A program made the position numbers and the translations under genes. The notes below the pieces were generated by a model. The model had not been told where the DNA came from, made no database searches, and was given only the letters and a program-made list of their open reading frames with translations. Source: Candidatus Halocynthiibacter alkanivorans (GTDB lineage Bacteria; Pseudomonadota; Alphaproteobacteria; Rhodobacterales; Rhodobacteraceae). Taken from it: 53,769 nt of DNA. Positions 7,916 through 16,681 of this stretch are shown piece after piece. The DNA lies in contig NZ_QOLB01000060.1 of assembly GCF_003333265.1 (NCBI RefSeq), forward strand, positions 1 through 53,769. The letters are read 5' to 3'. Position 1 is the first letter of the stretch. Every line of letters begins with the position of its first letter.

Positions 7916-9829
7916 ATGAAACGGACGCTTGGCACCTGTTATTACCCCGAACACTGGCCCCGCGAGATGTGGGAAGCCGACGCAAAAGCGATGGTCGATG
8001 CCGGCCTGACCTGGGTGCGTATCGGTGAATTCTCCTGGTCCCGCATTGAAGCCCAACCGGGCAAGTTTAGCTGGGATTGGCTCGATTCTGCGGTCAAAAC
8101 CCTGGGAGACGCCGGGCTGAAAGTGGTGATGGGCACGCCCACCGCCACACCGCCGCGCTGGATGGTAGATCGCTATCCCGACATGGTGGCGCTGGACGTT
8201 GAGGGCAGGCCGCGCGGCTTTGGCTCCCGGCGGCATTATTGCTTCAGCTACGAGCCCTATGCGCTGGAATGCGACCGGATCGTCACCATGATGGCCGAAC
8301 GCTACGGGGCCAATCCCACAGTGGCCGCCTGGCAGACCGACAACGAATATGGCTGCCACGATACCACCATTTCCTGGTCGCGTGCGGCGCGCGATGCCTT
8401 CTGTCTCTGGCTGGCAGAGCGTTACGGCGATATCGATACGCTGAACCAGGCCTGGGGCAATGTGTTCTGGTCGATGGACTACGCCCGATTTGACGATATT
8501 GAACTGCCTAACCTGACGGTAACAGAGCCTAACCCGGCCCATGTGCTGGCATTTCGTCGCTTCAGCTCGGATCAGGTGGTGCGATTTAACCGCCGCCAGG
8601 TCGATATCATCCGCGCCCATTCTGCAGCGCCGGTGTCGCACAATTACATGGGGCGCATCACCGATTTTGACCATTTTGACGTCGGTGCTGATCTCGATAT
8701 TGCCACCTGGGACAGCTACCCGCTGGGGTTTCTCGAGGACCGCGTTGGCGCCTCCCCGGCACATCAGAAACGCTTCAGCCGCCAGGGCGATCCCGATTTT
8801 CAGGCCTTTCACCATGATCTCTACCGCGCTGTCGGGCGGGGTCGCTGGTGGGTGATGGAACAACAGCCCGGCCCGGTGAACTGGGCGCCTTATAACCCGG
8901 CACCGCTGCCCGGCATGGTGCGGCTCTGGAGCTGGGAAGCCTTTGCCCATGGGGCTGAAGCGGTGTGTTATTTCCGCTGGCGCCAGGCGCCGTTTGCCCA
9001 GGAACAGATGCATGCCGGGCTGCAGCGTCCCGACGGGGCAGACGCTCAGGGCATGGTCGAGGCACGCCAGGTCGCCGCTGAACTTACCGCCGCGCCCGAG
9101 GTCACGCCCGGCGTCGCACCGGTGGCACTGATTTTTGATTATGACGCCGATTTTGCCTGGACGACCCAGCCCCATGGCGCGGGTCTCAGCTATTTTGGCC
9201 TGGTGTTTGACCATTACCGCGCGTTGCGGGCGCTGGGCCTGTCGGTGGATATCGTTGCGCCCGACAGCGACGACTTTGCCAACTACCGGCTGATCCTCGC
9301 GCCTGGCCTGATGCACATGGATGAGACGTTGAAAAACAAGCTCGCCAACGCGGGCGCCCAGGTGGTGCTGGGACCGCGATCGGGTGCGCGCAACGCTGAA
9401 ATGGAAATCCCCCGCCCGCTGCCGCCGGCAATGCCAGGGCTGGATGTCACCGTGTCTTATGTGGAAAGCCTGCGCCCCGACACGCCGGTGCCACTGGCGC
9501 TGGTTGGTGCATTTCAGGGTTATACAGAGACGATTGATGGCGGTGCTGAGGTGATTGAACGCACCGCCCAGGGCGCTGCGGCAGTGATGCGCCAGGGCAA
9601 TCTGAGCTATGTCGCCGGTTGGGGCGATGACACCGCGCTTAAGCGCATCCTGGCCCGCGCCTGCGATGACGCCGGCATTCAGACCCGCGTGCTGCCCGAT
9701 GGGCTGCGTTGCCGCGACACCGGATCCGAGCAGTTCTGGTTCAACTACAATGATGCCCCGGTGCAGTTTGGCGATATCAACCTGCCCGCCGCCGGTGTCC
9801 TGCGACTTGATCTGACGGAGGCCAACTGA
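7916..9829 (+). CDS. Beta-galactosidase, glycoside hydrolase family 42
   Basis: 637-aa cytoplasmic GH42 enzyme. N-terminal TIM barrel opens with LGTCYYPEHWPREMW; acid/base Glu144 in TDNEYG, nucleophile Glu315 in WWVMEQQPGPVNW. The glutamine-amidotransferase-like trimerisation domain follows at roughly 390-590, then a small beta domain. Both catalytic residues are present and the length is normal. GH42 enzymes usually act on short galacto-oligosaccharides more than on lactose. Together with the GH36 enzyme it would let the cell use both alpha- and beta-galactosides brought in by one transporter. Confidence 0.95.
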   Translation: MKRTLGTCYYPEHWPREMWEADAKAMVDAGLTWVRIGEFSWSRIEAQPGKFSWDWLDSAVKTLGDAGLKVVMGTPTATPPRWMVDRYPDMVALDVEGRPRGFGSRRHYCFSYEPYALECDRIVTMMAERYGANPTVAAWQTDNEYGCHDTTISWSRAARDAFCLWLAERYGDIDTLNQAWGNVFWSMDYARFDDIELPNLTVTEPNPAHVLAFRRFSSDQVVRFNRRQVDIIRAHSAAPVSHNYMGRITDFDHFDVGADLDIATWDSYPLGFLEDRVGASPAHQKRFSRQGDPDFQAFHHDLYRAVGRGRWWVMEQQPGPVNWAPYNPAPLPGMVRLWSWEAFAHGAEAVCYFRWRQAPFAQEQMHAGLQRPDGADAQGMVEARQVAAELTAAPEVTPGVAPVALIFDYDADFAWTTQPHGAGLSYFGLVFDHYRALRALGLSVDIVAPDSDDFANYRLILAPGLMHMDETLKNKLANAGAQVVLGPRSGARNAEMEIPRPLPPAMPGLDVTVSYVESLRPDTPVPLALVGAFQGYTETIDGGAEVIERTAQGAAAVMRQGNLSYVAGWGDDTALKRILARACDDAGIQTRVLPDGLRCRDTGSEQFWFNYNDAPVQFGDINLPAAGVLRLDLTEAN

Positions 9830-10683
9830 TGGACCTGTTTGATGCGCGCCGTTGCGCGCTGGGCGAAGGTCCGCTCTGGCATCCGGAACGGCAACAACTG
9901 TTCTGGTTCGATATCCTGGGCAAACGTCTGTTGTCGCGCGACCACACCGGTGCGCTGGAATGGCAGTTTGACGAATATGTCTCCGCTGCCGGCTGGGTAG
10001 ATCACGACGCACTGCTGATGGCGTCTGAGACCGGGCTGTATCGCTTTGACATCAACAACGGCGAACGCAGCCTGATCGCGGCGCTGGAGGCCGACAATCC
10101 GGCGACCAGGTCCAACGACGGGCGCGTCGACCCCTGGGGCGGTTTCTGGATCGGCACCATGGGCAAACAGGCGGAACCGGGGCAGGGCGCGATCTACCGG
10201 TTTTATCAGGGTGAAGTGACCCAGCTCTATGGCGATATCACCATCAGCAATGCGATCTGTTTTGCACCGGACCGGAGTTGTGCCTATTTCACCGATACAG
10301 TGACCCGCCGGATTCTGCGCCAGCCACTGAGCCCGGAGCACGGCTGGCCGTCGGGCGTGCCGGAACTGTTTGTCGATCTCACAGGTGAAGGGTTGAACCC
10401 CGACGGGGCGGTGGTGGACAGCGCGGGCTGCCTGTGGAACGCGCAATGGGGCGCGTCACGCATCGCGCGTTATGGGCCGGACGGGCGGTTTCTCTCGGCG
10501 GTGGACTGCCCGGCCGAACAGGTTAGCTGCCCGGCGTTTGGCGATACCGACCTGCGGACCCTGTTTGCCACCAGCGCCGCCGAAGGGCTGGCGGGCAGCG
10601 GCGAAAACACCCATTTGCAGGGCCAGACCTGGCAGGCTGTGCAGCCGGTCGCGGGGCAGCGTGAGCACCAGGTGCGCCTGTGA
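9829..10683 (+). CDS. SMP-30/gluconolactonase-family lactonase (galactonolactonase candidate)
   Basis: 284-aa six-bladed beta-propeller lactonase. Metal ligands of the family are present: Glu13 (GEGPLW), Asn141 (SNAICFAPD) and Asp192 (NPDGAVVD); Asn96 in SNDGRVDPWGG matches the substrate-site asparagine. It would hydrolyse the galactono-lactone made by the SDR dehydrogenase to galactonate. Starts inside the beta-galactosidase stop (TGATG) and is the last gene of the operon. Substrate is inferred from context; relatives act on glucono-, arabino- and xylono-lactones. Confidence 0.9.
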   Translation: MDLFDARRCALGEGPLWHPERQQLFWFDILGKRLLSRDHTGALEWQFDEYVSAAGWVDHDALLMASETGLYRFDINNGERSLIAALEADNPATRSNDGRVDPWGGFWIGTMGKQAEPGQGAIYRFYQGEVTQLYGDITISNAICFAPDRSCAYFTDTVTRRILRQPLSPEHGWPSGVPELFVDLTGEGLNPDGAVVDSAGCLWNAQWGASRIARYGPDGRFLSAVDCPAEQVSCPAFGDTDLRTLFATSAAEGLAGSGENTHLQGQTWQAVQPVAGQREHQVRL

Positions 10684-10778
10684 TTCTGCGCCGCGCGCTG
10701 CAAGCTGAACACCTTAACCTGAATACGTTGCCCGTCGCTGCGCTCTGAGCGCCCGGCGCCCTATGGCCGCCCCTGCGC

Positions 10779-11348
10779 TCAGGCCACCGCGCGCGCCGCA
10801 GCCAGCAGGATCGCTGCGGCCGCTTTGGCATCGCCGGCAGGATCCGCACTGTCGCCCATCACCGCGGCGGTGATCGCGCCCTCTTTCAACAGCAGCAACT
10901 GCCGTGCCAGTGTTTCGGGATCCGGATATCCGGCGGCACGCGCCAGACCGGTCACATAGTCCAGCAGCAAATGTTTATGCGCCGCCGCCTGCTGGTGGAT
11001 CACATGGTCCGGATGCTGGAACTCGGCGCTGGCTTTGACAAACATGCAGCCGCAAAAACCGTCCTCGCGAAACCATTCGCCAAGCGCGTCAAACATCACC
11101 AGCAGCTGATCCTGCGGCGTAGTCGCCAGCGCCGCCACCCGGGCGGTATACCAGCCGCGAAACCGCAGATCCCGCAGCTGCAATGCGGCCAGGATTAGCT
11201 CTTCTTTGGTGCGGAAATGTTTGTACATCGAGGTCTTGGATACGCAGGTTTCGCGCACCAGAAGATCCATGCCGGTGGCGTGAAACCCGTTGCGATAAAA
11301 CACCTCAAGCGCCTTTTCGACCAGCTCGTCTTTTTTGTTCGGGCGCAT
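10779..11348 (-). CDS. TetR-family transcriptional regulator
   Basis: 189-aa repressor-type protein. N-terminal TetR helix-turn-helix spans about residues 8-55 (VFYRNGFHATGMDLL then VSKTSMYKHFRTKEEL); the rest is a helical ligand domain with a cysteine pair in FCGCMF. ATG at 11348 sits 4 nt behind a perfect AGGAGGT, so the longer open frame to 11495 is not used. Divergent from the DUF1348/PNPOx/hydrolase run, with three related operator-like sites in between, so it most likely controls both directions. No inducer can be read from sequence. Confidence 0.92.
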   Translation of the reverse strand: MRPNKKDELVEKALEVFYRNGFHATGMDLLVRETCVSKTSMYKHFRTKEELILAALQLRDLRFRGWYTARVAALATTPQDQLLVMFDALGEWFREDGFCGCMFVKASAEFQHPDHVIHQQAAAHKHLLLDYVTGLARAAGYPDPETLARQLLLLKEGAITAAVMGDSADPAGDAKAAAAILLAAARAVA

Positions 11349-11363
11349 GACACCTCCTGTTTC

Positions 11364-11538
11364 TGTACAGATCAGTACATAATACGTCCCGCTGCAATCG
11401 GCAAGGGCGTGTCCTATGCGTTTGAAAACACACACAGATGCAAAAACGCACCAAATACCCTGCGGAAATGCACGCTGATATCCGTTGACTAACATTACCG
11501 ATCGGTACAGTTATGCCCTCAAGATTTACCGATCAGTA
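11364..11538. promoter_or_regulatory. Three TetR-operator-like sites and divergent promoter region
   Basis: Three sites share the core GATCRGTACA. Site 1, 11364-11379, TGTACAGATCAGTACA (14/16 palindromic), lies 15 bp before the tetR start. Site 2, 11496-11507, is the perfect palindrome TACCGATCGGTA. Site 3, 11527-11538, is TACCGATCAGTA. Sites 2 and 3 are both followed by CAGTTA and their centres are 31 bp apart, about three helical turns. TTGACT at 11485-11490 with AGTTAT at 11509-11514 (18-bp spacing) is a plausible promoter whose spacer contains site 2. Assignment to the TetR protein is inference. Confidence 0.65.
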
Positions 11539-11571
11539 CAGTTACTGCCGGGACAGCAAAGGAACCACAAC

Positions 11572-12039
11572 ATGTCTTCACGTCCGCCCCTTCCGCCCTT
11601 TGACCATGACAGCGCCGTGCAAAAAGTCCGCATGGCAGAAAACGCCTGGAACTCGCGCAATCCGGATATCGTCACCCCGGCCTATAGCGCCACCAGCCGC
11701 TGGCGCAACCGCGCCTCCTTTGTCACCGGTCATGCGGAAATCCACGCGCTGCTGAGCGCAAAATGGCAGCGCGAGCATGACTATCGGCTGATCAAGGAAC
11801 TCTGGGCGTTTGCCGGCAGGCGCATCGCGGTGCGCTTTGCCTATGAGTACCACGACGGGGCGCAAAACTGGTTTCGCGCCTATGGCAATGAAAACTGGGA
11901 ATTTGACACCGACGGCCGCATGGCAGTGCGCCACGCATCGATCAACGACCTGGCGATCACAGAGGGCGAGCGTCTGTTCCACTGGCCCGCCGGCCCGCGG
12001 CCCGACGATCATGCCTCGCTCAGCGATTTAGGTCTCTGA
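11572..12039 (+). CDS. DUF1348 (NTF2/SnoaL-like) protein
   Basis: 155-aa small cytoplasmic protein of the DUF1348 family, a cone-shaped NTF2-like fold. Typical sequence includes [28 protein letters not shown] and [14 protein letters not shown] 11572 follows AAAGGA by 8 nt; the open frame back to 11485 overlaps the operators and is not used. First gene of the TetR-controlled run. The family has no established reaction; in many bacteria it sits with TetR genes and small oxidoreductases, suggesting a role in handling a small reactive or toxic molecule. Confidence 0.9.
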   Translation: MSSRPPLPPFDHDSAVQKVRMAENAWNSRNPDIVTPAYSATSRWRNRASFVTGHAEIHALLSAKWQREHDYRLIKELWAFAGRRIAVRFAYEYHDGAQNWFRAYGNENWEFDTDGRMAVRHASINDLAITEGERLFHWPAGPRPDDHASLSDLGL

Positions 12040-12088
12040 TCCGGCCCAAAACACCTGTTGCCCGACACGACTCCTGAAAGGAAACCCC

Positions 12089-12727
12089 ATGGCGCTTGCT
12101 TTTGCCGATATCGCTTTTACCGACCATGTGCGCGCCCAGCAGGCGCAGATGGGCTCTGAAAAAACCTATGCCCGTTTTCTCTCTGACGACCGCCACGGCG
12201 GTGACAGTCTGGGACCGCAGGAGGCCGCGTTCCTGCAAGCGCGTGACGGCGTCTATCTTGCCACCGTCTCTGACACCGGCTGGCCCTATGTGCAGTTTCG
12301 CGGCGGCAGCGGTGGCAACCCCGGTTTCATCCATGTGCTGGACGACAAAACCATCGCCTGGGCCGAATATCGCGGCAACCGGCAATATATCAGCACCGGC
12401 AATCTGACCGGGACGGACCGGGTGTCGATCATTGCGATGGATTATCCCAACCAGGCCCGGCTCAAACTCTGGGGCCGCGCAAGGATCGTCACCAGTGACG
12501 AAGATCCGGCGCTGTTGGCCCGGCTCAGCCCGGAGGCGTCAAACATCGTGGTTGAACGCGCGCTGGTGATCGACATTGAGGCGTTTGACTGGAACTGCCC
12601 GCGCCATATTCCCCAGCGATATACCCTGGAGGAACTGGAGCCGGTGCTGGATCAGCTGCGGTCTGAGATCGAGCAACTGAACGCGGAAAACCAGGCGCTG
12701 CAAGACCAGCTCGACACCAACAAATAA
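12089..12727 (+). CDS. Pyridoxamine-5'-phosphate-oxidase-like FMN protein with coiled-coil tail
   Basis: 212-aa protein with a split-barrel flavin-binding fold (around residues 40-165: VYLATVSDTGWPYVQFRGG, then YRGNRQYISTGNL). The last 40 residues (LEPVLDQLRSEIEQLNAENQ and on) are strongly helical with heptad leucines, a likely dimerising coiled coil. Family members are flavin- or F420-type reductases or binders; the true PdxH active-site pattern is not seen, so vitamin B6 synthesis is unlikely. Ribosome site AAAGGAAA lies before the ATG. Second gene of the TetR-linked run. Confidence 0.88.
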   Translation: MALAFADIAFTDHVRAQQAQMGSEKTYARFLSDDRHGGDSLGPQEAAFLQARDGVYLATVSDTGWPYVQFRGGSGGNPGFIHVLDDKTIAWAEYRGNRQYISTGNLTGTDRVSIIAMDYPNQARLKLWGRARIVTSDEDPALLARLSPEASNIVVERALVIDIEAFDWNCPRHIPQRYTLEELEPVLDQLRSEIEQLNAENQALQDQLDTNK

Positions 12728-12808
12728 GTCCCTGATCCACCCCAAACCTCCCATCTGACGCCGCAGCTCTGCTTGCGGCCCCTTCTCCCATGCCACAAGG
12801 AACCTGAC

Positions 12809-13771
12809 ATGAAACGCACTATTTCGACCACTTTCGCGGCGGCGCTGCTGTCCACAACCCTGTTTCTGGGCGGTACAGAGGCGGCAGAAAATGCCAGCTT
12901 TGCCACCCGCTTTGACTCTGAACTTATTGACGGGCTGAACATCGCTTATCGCGAGGCCGGCGACCCGTCCAACCCGGCGGTGCTGCTGCTGCACGGCTTT
13001 CCCACCAACTCACACATGTTCCGGGAACTGATCCCGACGCTGGCGGAAGATTATTATGTCATCGCGCCAGATTACCCTGGCTTTGGCGCCTCCGACATGC
13101 CCGATGCGGCGGAGTATGACTATTCATTCGCCAATACCGCAGCGCTGATGACTGAATTACTGGACCGCAAGAACATCGGCGACTATTCCGCCTATGTGAT
13201 GGATTACGGCGCGCCGGTTGGCTATCGCATGTTCGCGGAAAATCCTGAACGCGTGACCGGTTTCATCATTCAGAACGGCAACGCTTATGAAGAGGGTCTG
13301 CGCGACTTCTGGGATCCGATCAAAGCCTATTGGGCCGATCCGTCCGCCGCCAATGGCAATGCGCTGCGCGGCTTTTTTGAAATGGGCGCCACCAAATGGC
13401 AATATACCGCCGGCGTACAGGACCTCAACAGCGTCAGCCCCGACAGCTACATTCAGGCGCAATATCTGCTGGACCGTCCCGGCAATCAGGACGTGCAGTT
13501 GGAGATGTTCCTCGATTACGGCACCAACGTCGCTGAATACCCGAAATGGCAGGCGCTGTTTCGCGAATATCAGCCGCCGGCGCTGTTGATGTGGGGCAAA
13601 AACGATCCGATCTTCCCGGCCGAGGGCGCGTATCCCTATAAGGCCGACCTGAAGGATCTGGAATTTCACCTGCTGGACACCGGCCATTTCGCGCTGGAGG
13701 AATATGGCGATGAGATCGCCAGCGAAATGAAGGTCTTTCTGGCCCGGATCAACGCCCCGGCCCGCCAGTAA
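12809..13771 (+). CDS. Exported alpha/beta hydrolase, epoxide-hydrolase/haloalkane-dehalogenase type
   Basis: 320 aa. The first 25 or so residues form a signal peptide (KR then a hydrophobic core ending near GGTEAAENA), so the enzyme should act in the periplasm. HGFPTNS supplies the oxyanion region, Asp132 in VMDYGAPVG is at the nucleophile position, and His293 in DTGHFALEE is the catalytic base. An aspartate nucleophile points to epoxide hydrolase or dehalogenase chemistry and away from an esterase. Start at 12809 has AAGGAA 7 nt upstream. Third gene of the TetR-linked run. Confidence 0.9.
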   Translation: MKRTISTTFAAALLSTTLFLGGTEAAENASFATRFDSELIDGLNIAYREAGDPSNPAVLLLHGFPTNSHMFRELIPTLAEDYYVIAPDYPGFGASDMPDAAEYDYSFANTAALMTELLDRKNIGDYSAYVMDYGAPVGYRMFAENPERVTGFIIQNGNAYEEGLRDFWDPIKAYWADPSAANGNALRGFFEMGATKWQYTAGVQDLNSVSPDSYIQAQYLLDRPGNQDVQLEMFLDYGTNVAEYPKWQALFREYQPPALLMWGKNDPIFPAEGAYPYKADLKDLEFHLLDTGHFALEEYGDEIASEMKVFLARINAPARQ

Positions 13772-13808
13772 TTTGAGCCTGTTTCAGCTCAAAATACAAA
13801 GCACCATG

Positions 13809-13839
13809 AAAAAGGGGCCGGCCCTGACCGGCTGGCCCC
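13809..13839 (-). terminator. Rho-independent terminator of hpd
   Basis: Inverted repeat GGGGCCGGCC / GGCTGGCCCC (one G-U pair) with a 6-nt loop. Read on the minus strand it is followed by TTTTT (13813-13809), 19 nt past the hpd stop. It may also stop rightward transcripts from the hydrolase, although there the U run is poor. Confidence 0.75.
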
Positions 13840-13857
13840 TGATTATTCATCCGGTTC

Positions 13858-14964
13858 TCAGCCGGCTTCGTCGAGCACACCGCGTTTGATCTGGTCTGCT
13901 TCGATCGATTCAAACAGGGCGCGGAAATTGCCCTCACCAAAGCCATCATCGCCCTTGCGCTGAATGAACTCAAAAAAGATCGGCCCGATCACGGTTTTGG
14001 AGAAAATCTGTAGCAGGATGCGGGTCTCACCGCCGCCAATCACGCCTTCTCCGTCGATCAGAATGCCGTATTTGCGCATCTTATCAAGCGGCTCCTCATG
14101 GCCTTTGACCCGGGCTTTTGAAAGTTCATAATAGGCGTCCGGCGGCGACGGCATGAATTTGATCCCGTTGTCGGCAATGGTATCTACCGCAGTATAAATA
14201 TCATTGGTTGCGACCGCGATATGCTGAATGCCCTCACCGTTATAGCGTTTCAGATATTCGACAATCTGGCCCTTTTCGCCGCGGTCCTCGTTGATCGGGA
14301 TGCGGATCTTGCCACAAGGCGAGGTCAGGGCGCGGGACAACAGACCAGTGAATTTACCTGCAATGTCAAAGAAACGGATCTCTTTGAAATTGAACGTATC
14401 GGCATAGAACCGGTACCAGGTGTCCATATTGCCTTTGATCACGTTGTGGGTCAGGTGATCGAGATAATAGAACCCGGCGCCTTTGGGCTGAGGATCAACC
14501 GCATCAATCCAGTCAAATTCCGCCGCATAGGCCGACCCGGTATCGTCATATTTGTCGATGAAATACAGCAGCGAGCCGCCGATGCCGATCACCGCCGGTG
14601 CATCCAGCGCTTTGCCGGGGCCGGTGTATTCCTTGGCGCCCAGATCCACCGCCCGTTTCAGGGCATGTTGTGCATCCACCACCCGCCAGCCCATCGCCGG
14701 GGCACAGGGGCCGTGTTTTTCGATGAAATCTGAGGCGTGCGACTGCGGTTCCGCATTGAGCAGGTAATTGACCGAGCCCTGACGATAGAGTGTCACCGCT
14801 TTGGATTTGTGGGTGGCGACCGGTACAAAGCCCATCTTGCGAAACAGCAGGTCAAGCTCTGCCGGGTCCGGGTGGGCGAATTCAACAAATTCAAACCCGT
14901 CGGTGCCGGCGGGGTTATGGTCATCAATGGTGGCCTTGGGGGCATCGTGGGGGAAAGGACCCAT
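13858..14964 (-). CDS. hpd: 4-hydroxyphenylpyruvate dioxygenase
   Basis: 368-aa non-haem Fe(II) dioxygenase converting 4-hydroxyphenylpyruvate to homogentisate in tyrosine breakdown. Two vicinal-oxygen-chelate halves; iron ligands His170 (LDHLTH), His248 (GIQHIAV) and Glu332 (FFEFIQRKG) are all present. ATG at 14964 follows GGAGA on the minus strand. The other tyrosine genes (hmgA, fahA, maiA) are not nearby. The divergent Lrp/AsnC gene is the likely local regulator. Confidence 0.95.
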   Translation of the reverse strand: MGPFPHDAPKATIDDHNPAGTDGFEFVEFAHPDPAELDLLFRKMGFVPVATHKSKAVTLYRQGSVNYLLNAEPQSHASDFIEKHGPCAPAMGWRVVDAQHALKRAVDLGAKEYTGPGKALDAPAVIGIGGSLLYFIDKYDDTGSAYAAEFDWIDAVDPQPKGAGFYYLDHLTHNVIKGNMDTWYRFYADTFNFKEIRFFDIAGKFTGLLSRALTSPCGKIRIPINEDRGEKGQIVEYLKRYNGEGIQHIAVATNDIYTAVDTIADNGIKFMPSPPDAYYELSKARVKGHEEPLDKMRKYGILIDGEGVIGGGETRILLQIFSKTVIGPIFFEFIQRKGDDGFGEGNFRALFESIEADQIKRGVLDEAG

Positions 14965-15102
14965 CAGAGCGTCTCCTGCTGCAGTAAATGTTTCGTCTGA
15001 TGACCATTGTGGCGCAGGCAGCGTGCAATGAGCTTGCATTCTACGCATGCAGGGGGCAAAATTCGCACGATCTGTGCATAATGTGACTGTGAGGTGCATG
15101 AA
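14965..15102. promoter_or_regulatory. hpd / Lrp-type regulator intergenic control region
   Basis: 138 bp between divergent genes. It contains TGCAA-N5-TTGCA (15024-15038), GCATGC (15045-15050) and GCAC-N5-GTGC (15065-15077), three small inverted repeats of similar size. Spaced 13-15-bp dyads of this type are usual for Lrp/AsnC octamers. The assignment is inference; no clear promoter hexamers stand out. Confidence 0.45.
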
Positions 15103-15561
15103 ATGGAACTGGACAGCTTTGACATCGCGATTCTGCGGGCGTTGCAAGAGGACGCCAGCCTGACCAATGCCGGACTTTCCGCCCTGGTGAACCTGTCTGC
15201 CAGCCAGTGTTCCCGCCGTCGTTCCGCGCTGGAAAGCGCCGGGGTGATCCTGGGTTATGGCGCCCGGCTGAACGCACCGGCGCTTGGTTTTGGTCTGCGC
15301 GCCATCGTGCGGGTGAATCTGTCGGCCCATTCCGGCCCCACCGACGGCGCATTCGCCACCTTCCTGCGCGACCACGACGCGGTGGCGGCGGCCTGGTCGG
15401 TGTCCGGCGACGCCGATTACGTGCTTGATATACATGTGGCCGATCTCGCGGCGTTTGCCGGTTTTATCCACGAGCATCTGCTGCCCCATGAAGAGGTCGC
15501 CCAGGTGCGCTCTGAAATCGTGCTGAAAACCGCCAAAGAAGGTGGCCGGCTGCCGCTATAG
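15103..15561 (+). CDS. Lrp/AsnC-family transcriptional regulator
   Basis: 152 aa. N-terminal helix-turn-helix (DIAILRALQEDASLTNAGLS, recognition helix near SASQCSRRRSALE) joined to a C-terminal RAM/ACT-like ligand domain (AIVRVNL; SVSGDADYVLDIHVADL). ATG 15103 has GAGG 8 nt upstream; GTG 15094 is an alternative start. Its divergent position next to hpd suggests it senses an aromatic amino acid or product, as local Lrp-type regulators commonly do. Confidence 0.9.
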   Translation: MELDSFDIAILRALQEDASLTNAGLSALVNLSASQCSRRRSALESAGVILGYGARLNAPALGFGLRAIVRVNLSAHSGPTDGAFATFLRDHDAVAAAWSVSGDADYVLDIHVADLAAFAGFIHEHLLPHEEVAQVRSEIVLKTAKEGGRLPL

Positions 15562-15580
15562 CAGCGCCTGCCCGTGCCCC

Positions 15581-16291
15581 TTATTCGTGCGGAAGTTCGG
15601 AGCCGGGGTCGGGCACATCAAATGTGGTCGCAAAGGCCTGGTCGCCGGCGGCGCTAAAGCGGATGATGCGGGTTTTCCCATCGCGCCGGGCCCAGCCCAG
15701 CTGTTCAAAGCGGCTTAGAAACGCCCGGCCCAGACTGCCGGCCAGATGCGACTGCCGTGCGCTCCAGTCCAGACAGTCGCGACACAGCGGCGCCCGCGCT
15801 GCGCTTAAAGTGTCAATATCAATGCCGAACGCGCGCACGAACGCGGCCCCGGACGGCTGCAGCTCAAGCGTGTCACTGTATTGGGCGATAAAACCACGCG
15901 CCATCAGGCTCTGATACAGCTGAATCCCCATTTCACCGGCCAGGTGATTGTAACAGACACGCGCCCGGCGCAGCGCCAGGTCTTTTGGACCGGTGCGCGT
16001 GCGCAGATGGCCGCTGCCCGCCGCCAGCCCCATCAGCGCCTCAAGCACATGGGCAACCTCATCACTGGCAAGCGAAAAATACTTGTGCCGCCCCTGCTTG
16101 CGCGGACGCAACAAACCGCCCTGATCCAGCCGCGCCAGATGCGAGCTTGCGGTCTGCAACGTCACCCCGGCTTCCTGGGCCAGCTCGGTTGCGGTCAGCG
16201 CCTTGCCACTCATCAGCGCGGTCAGAATATTGGCGCGCGCCGGATCTCCGATCAGCGCGGCAACTCTTGCGATATCCGGACCTTCTTTCAT
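15581..16291 (-). CDS. ArsR-family winged-helix regulator
   Basis: 236 aa. ArsR/SmtB winged helix at the N terminus (residues about 5-85: LIGDPARANILTALM, TATELAQEAGVTLQTASSHL, GRHKYFSLA). The ArsR metal site CxC is not present, so it is not a classical metal sensor. The long C-terminal part (CYNHLAGEMGIQLYQSLM, CRDCLDWSARQSHLAG) is shared by a subgroup of ArsR proteins that control small stress or antibiotic-monooxygenase genes. Divergent from the NIPSNAP-ABM pair with a 72-bp gap containing TTCG-N8-CGAA (16294-16309). Confidence 0.88.
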   Translation of the reverse strand: MKEGPDIARVAALIGDPARANILTALMSGKALTATELAQEAGVTLQTASSHLARLDQGGLLRPRKQGRHKYFSLASDEVAHVLEALMGLAAGSGHLRTRTGPKDLALRRARVCYNHLAGEMGIQLYQSLMARGFIAQYSDTLELQPSGAAFVRAFGIDIDTLSAARAPLCRDCLDWSARQSHLAGSLGRAFLSRFEQLGWARRDGKTRIIRFSAAGDQAFATTFDVPDPGSELPHE

Positions 16292-16363
16292 AGTTCGATG
16301 GTGGCCGAAGCATTGCGGCCTGTCAACGGGGTAACACCGGGGCACAAGCAACCAGGAGAGACC

Positions 16364-16681
16364 ATGCTGACCTGCATTATCCGCTACCACATCGACCCGA
16401 CCAAAAAACAACAGTTCAACACTTATGCGCAGAACTGGGCCACCGCGATCCCGCGCTGTGGTGTTGAACTGACCGGGTATTACGCGCCGCACGAAGGCTC
16501 CGCCACCCTGGCGTACGGCATCTACAACGTGGCCAGCCTTGCGGAGTATGAAGCCTACCGGGCGCGGCTTGCTGCGGACCCGCTCGGGCGCGAAAATTTT
16601 GACTTTGCGCAGAAAGAGCGATTTATCCTGCGCGAGGACCGCACCTTTCTGAAGCGGATCCCGGATCTGCAGGAGGCATAA
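16364..16681 (+). CDS. NIPSNAP-family protein
   Basis: 105-aa small ferredoxin-like (dimeric alpha-beta barrel) protein. Family traits: LTCIIRYHIDPTKKQQF at the N terminus, central TGYYAPHEGS and EYEAYRARLAADPLG, and a C-terminal REDRTFLKRIP. Ribosome site AGGAGA lies 5 nt before the ATG. Function of bacterial NIPSNAPs is not established. Directly followed by an ABM-fold gene with no gap, so the two are probably a small operon under the divergent ArsR protein. Confidence 0.9.
   Translation: MLTCIIRYHIDPTKKQQFNTYAQNWATAIPRCGVELTGYYAPHEGSATLAYGIYNVASLAEYEAYRARLAADPLGRENFDFAQKERFILREDRTFLKRIPDLQEA

Noticed and set aside
7877-10012. 711-codon open frame on the minus strand opposite the beta-galactosidase
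   Set aside because: Antisense shadow of a high-GC gene: composition rich in His, Gly and Arg, and the plus frame holds intact GH42 catalytic motifs.
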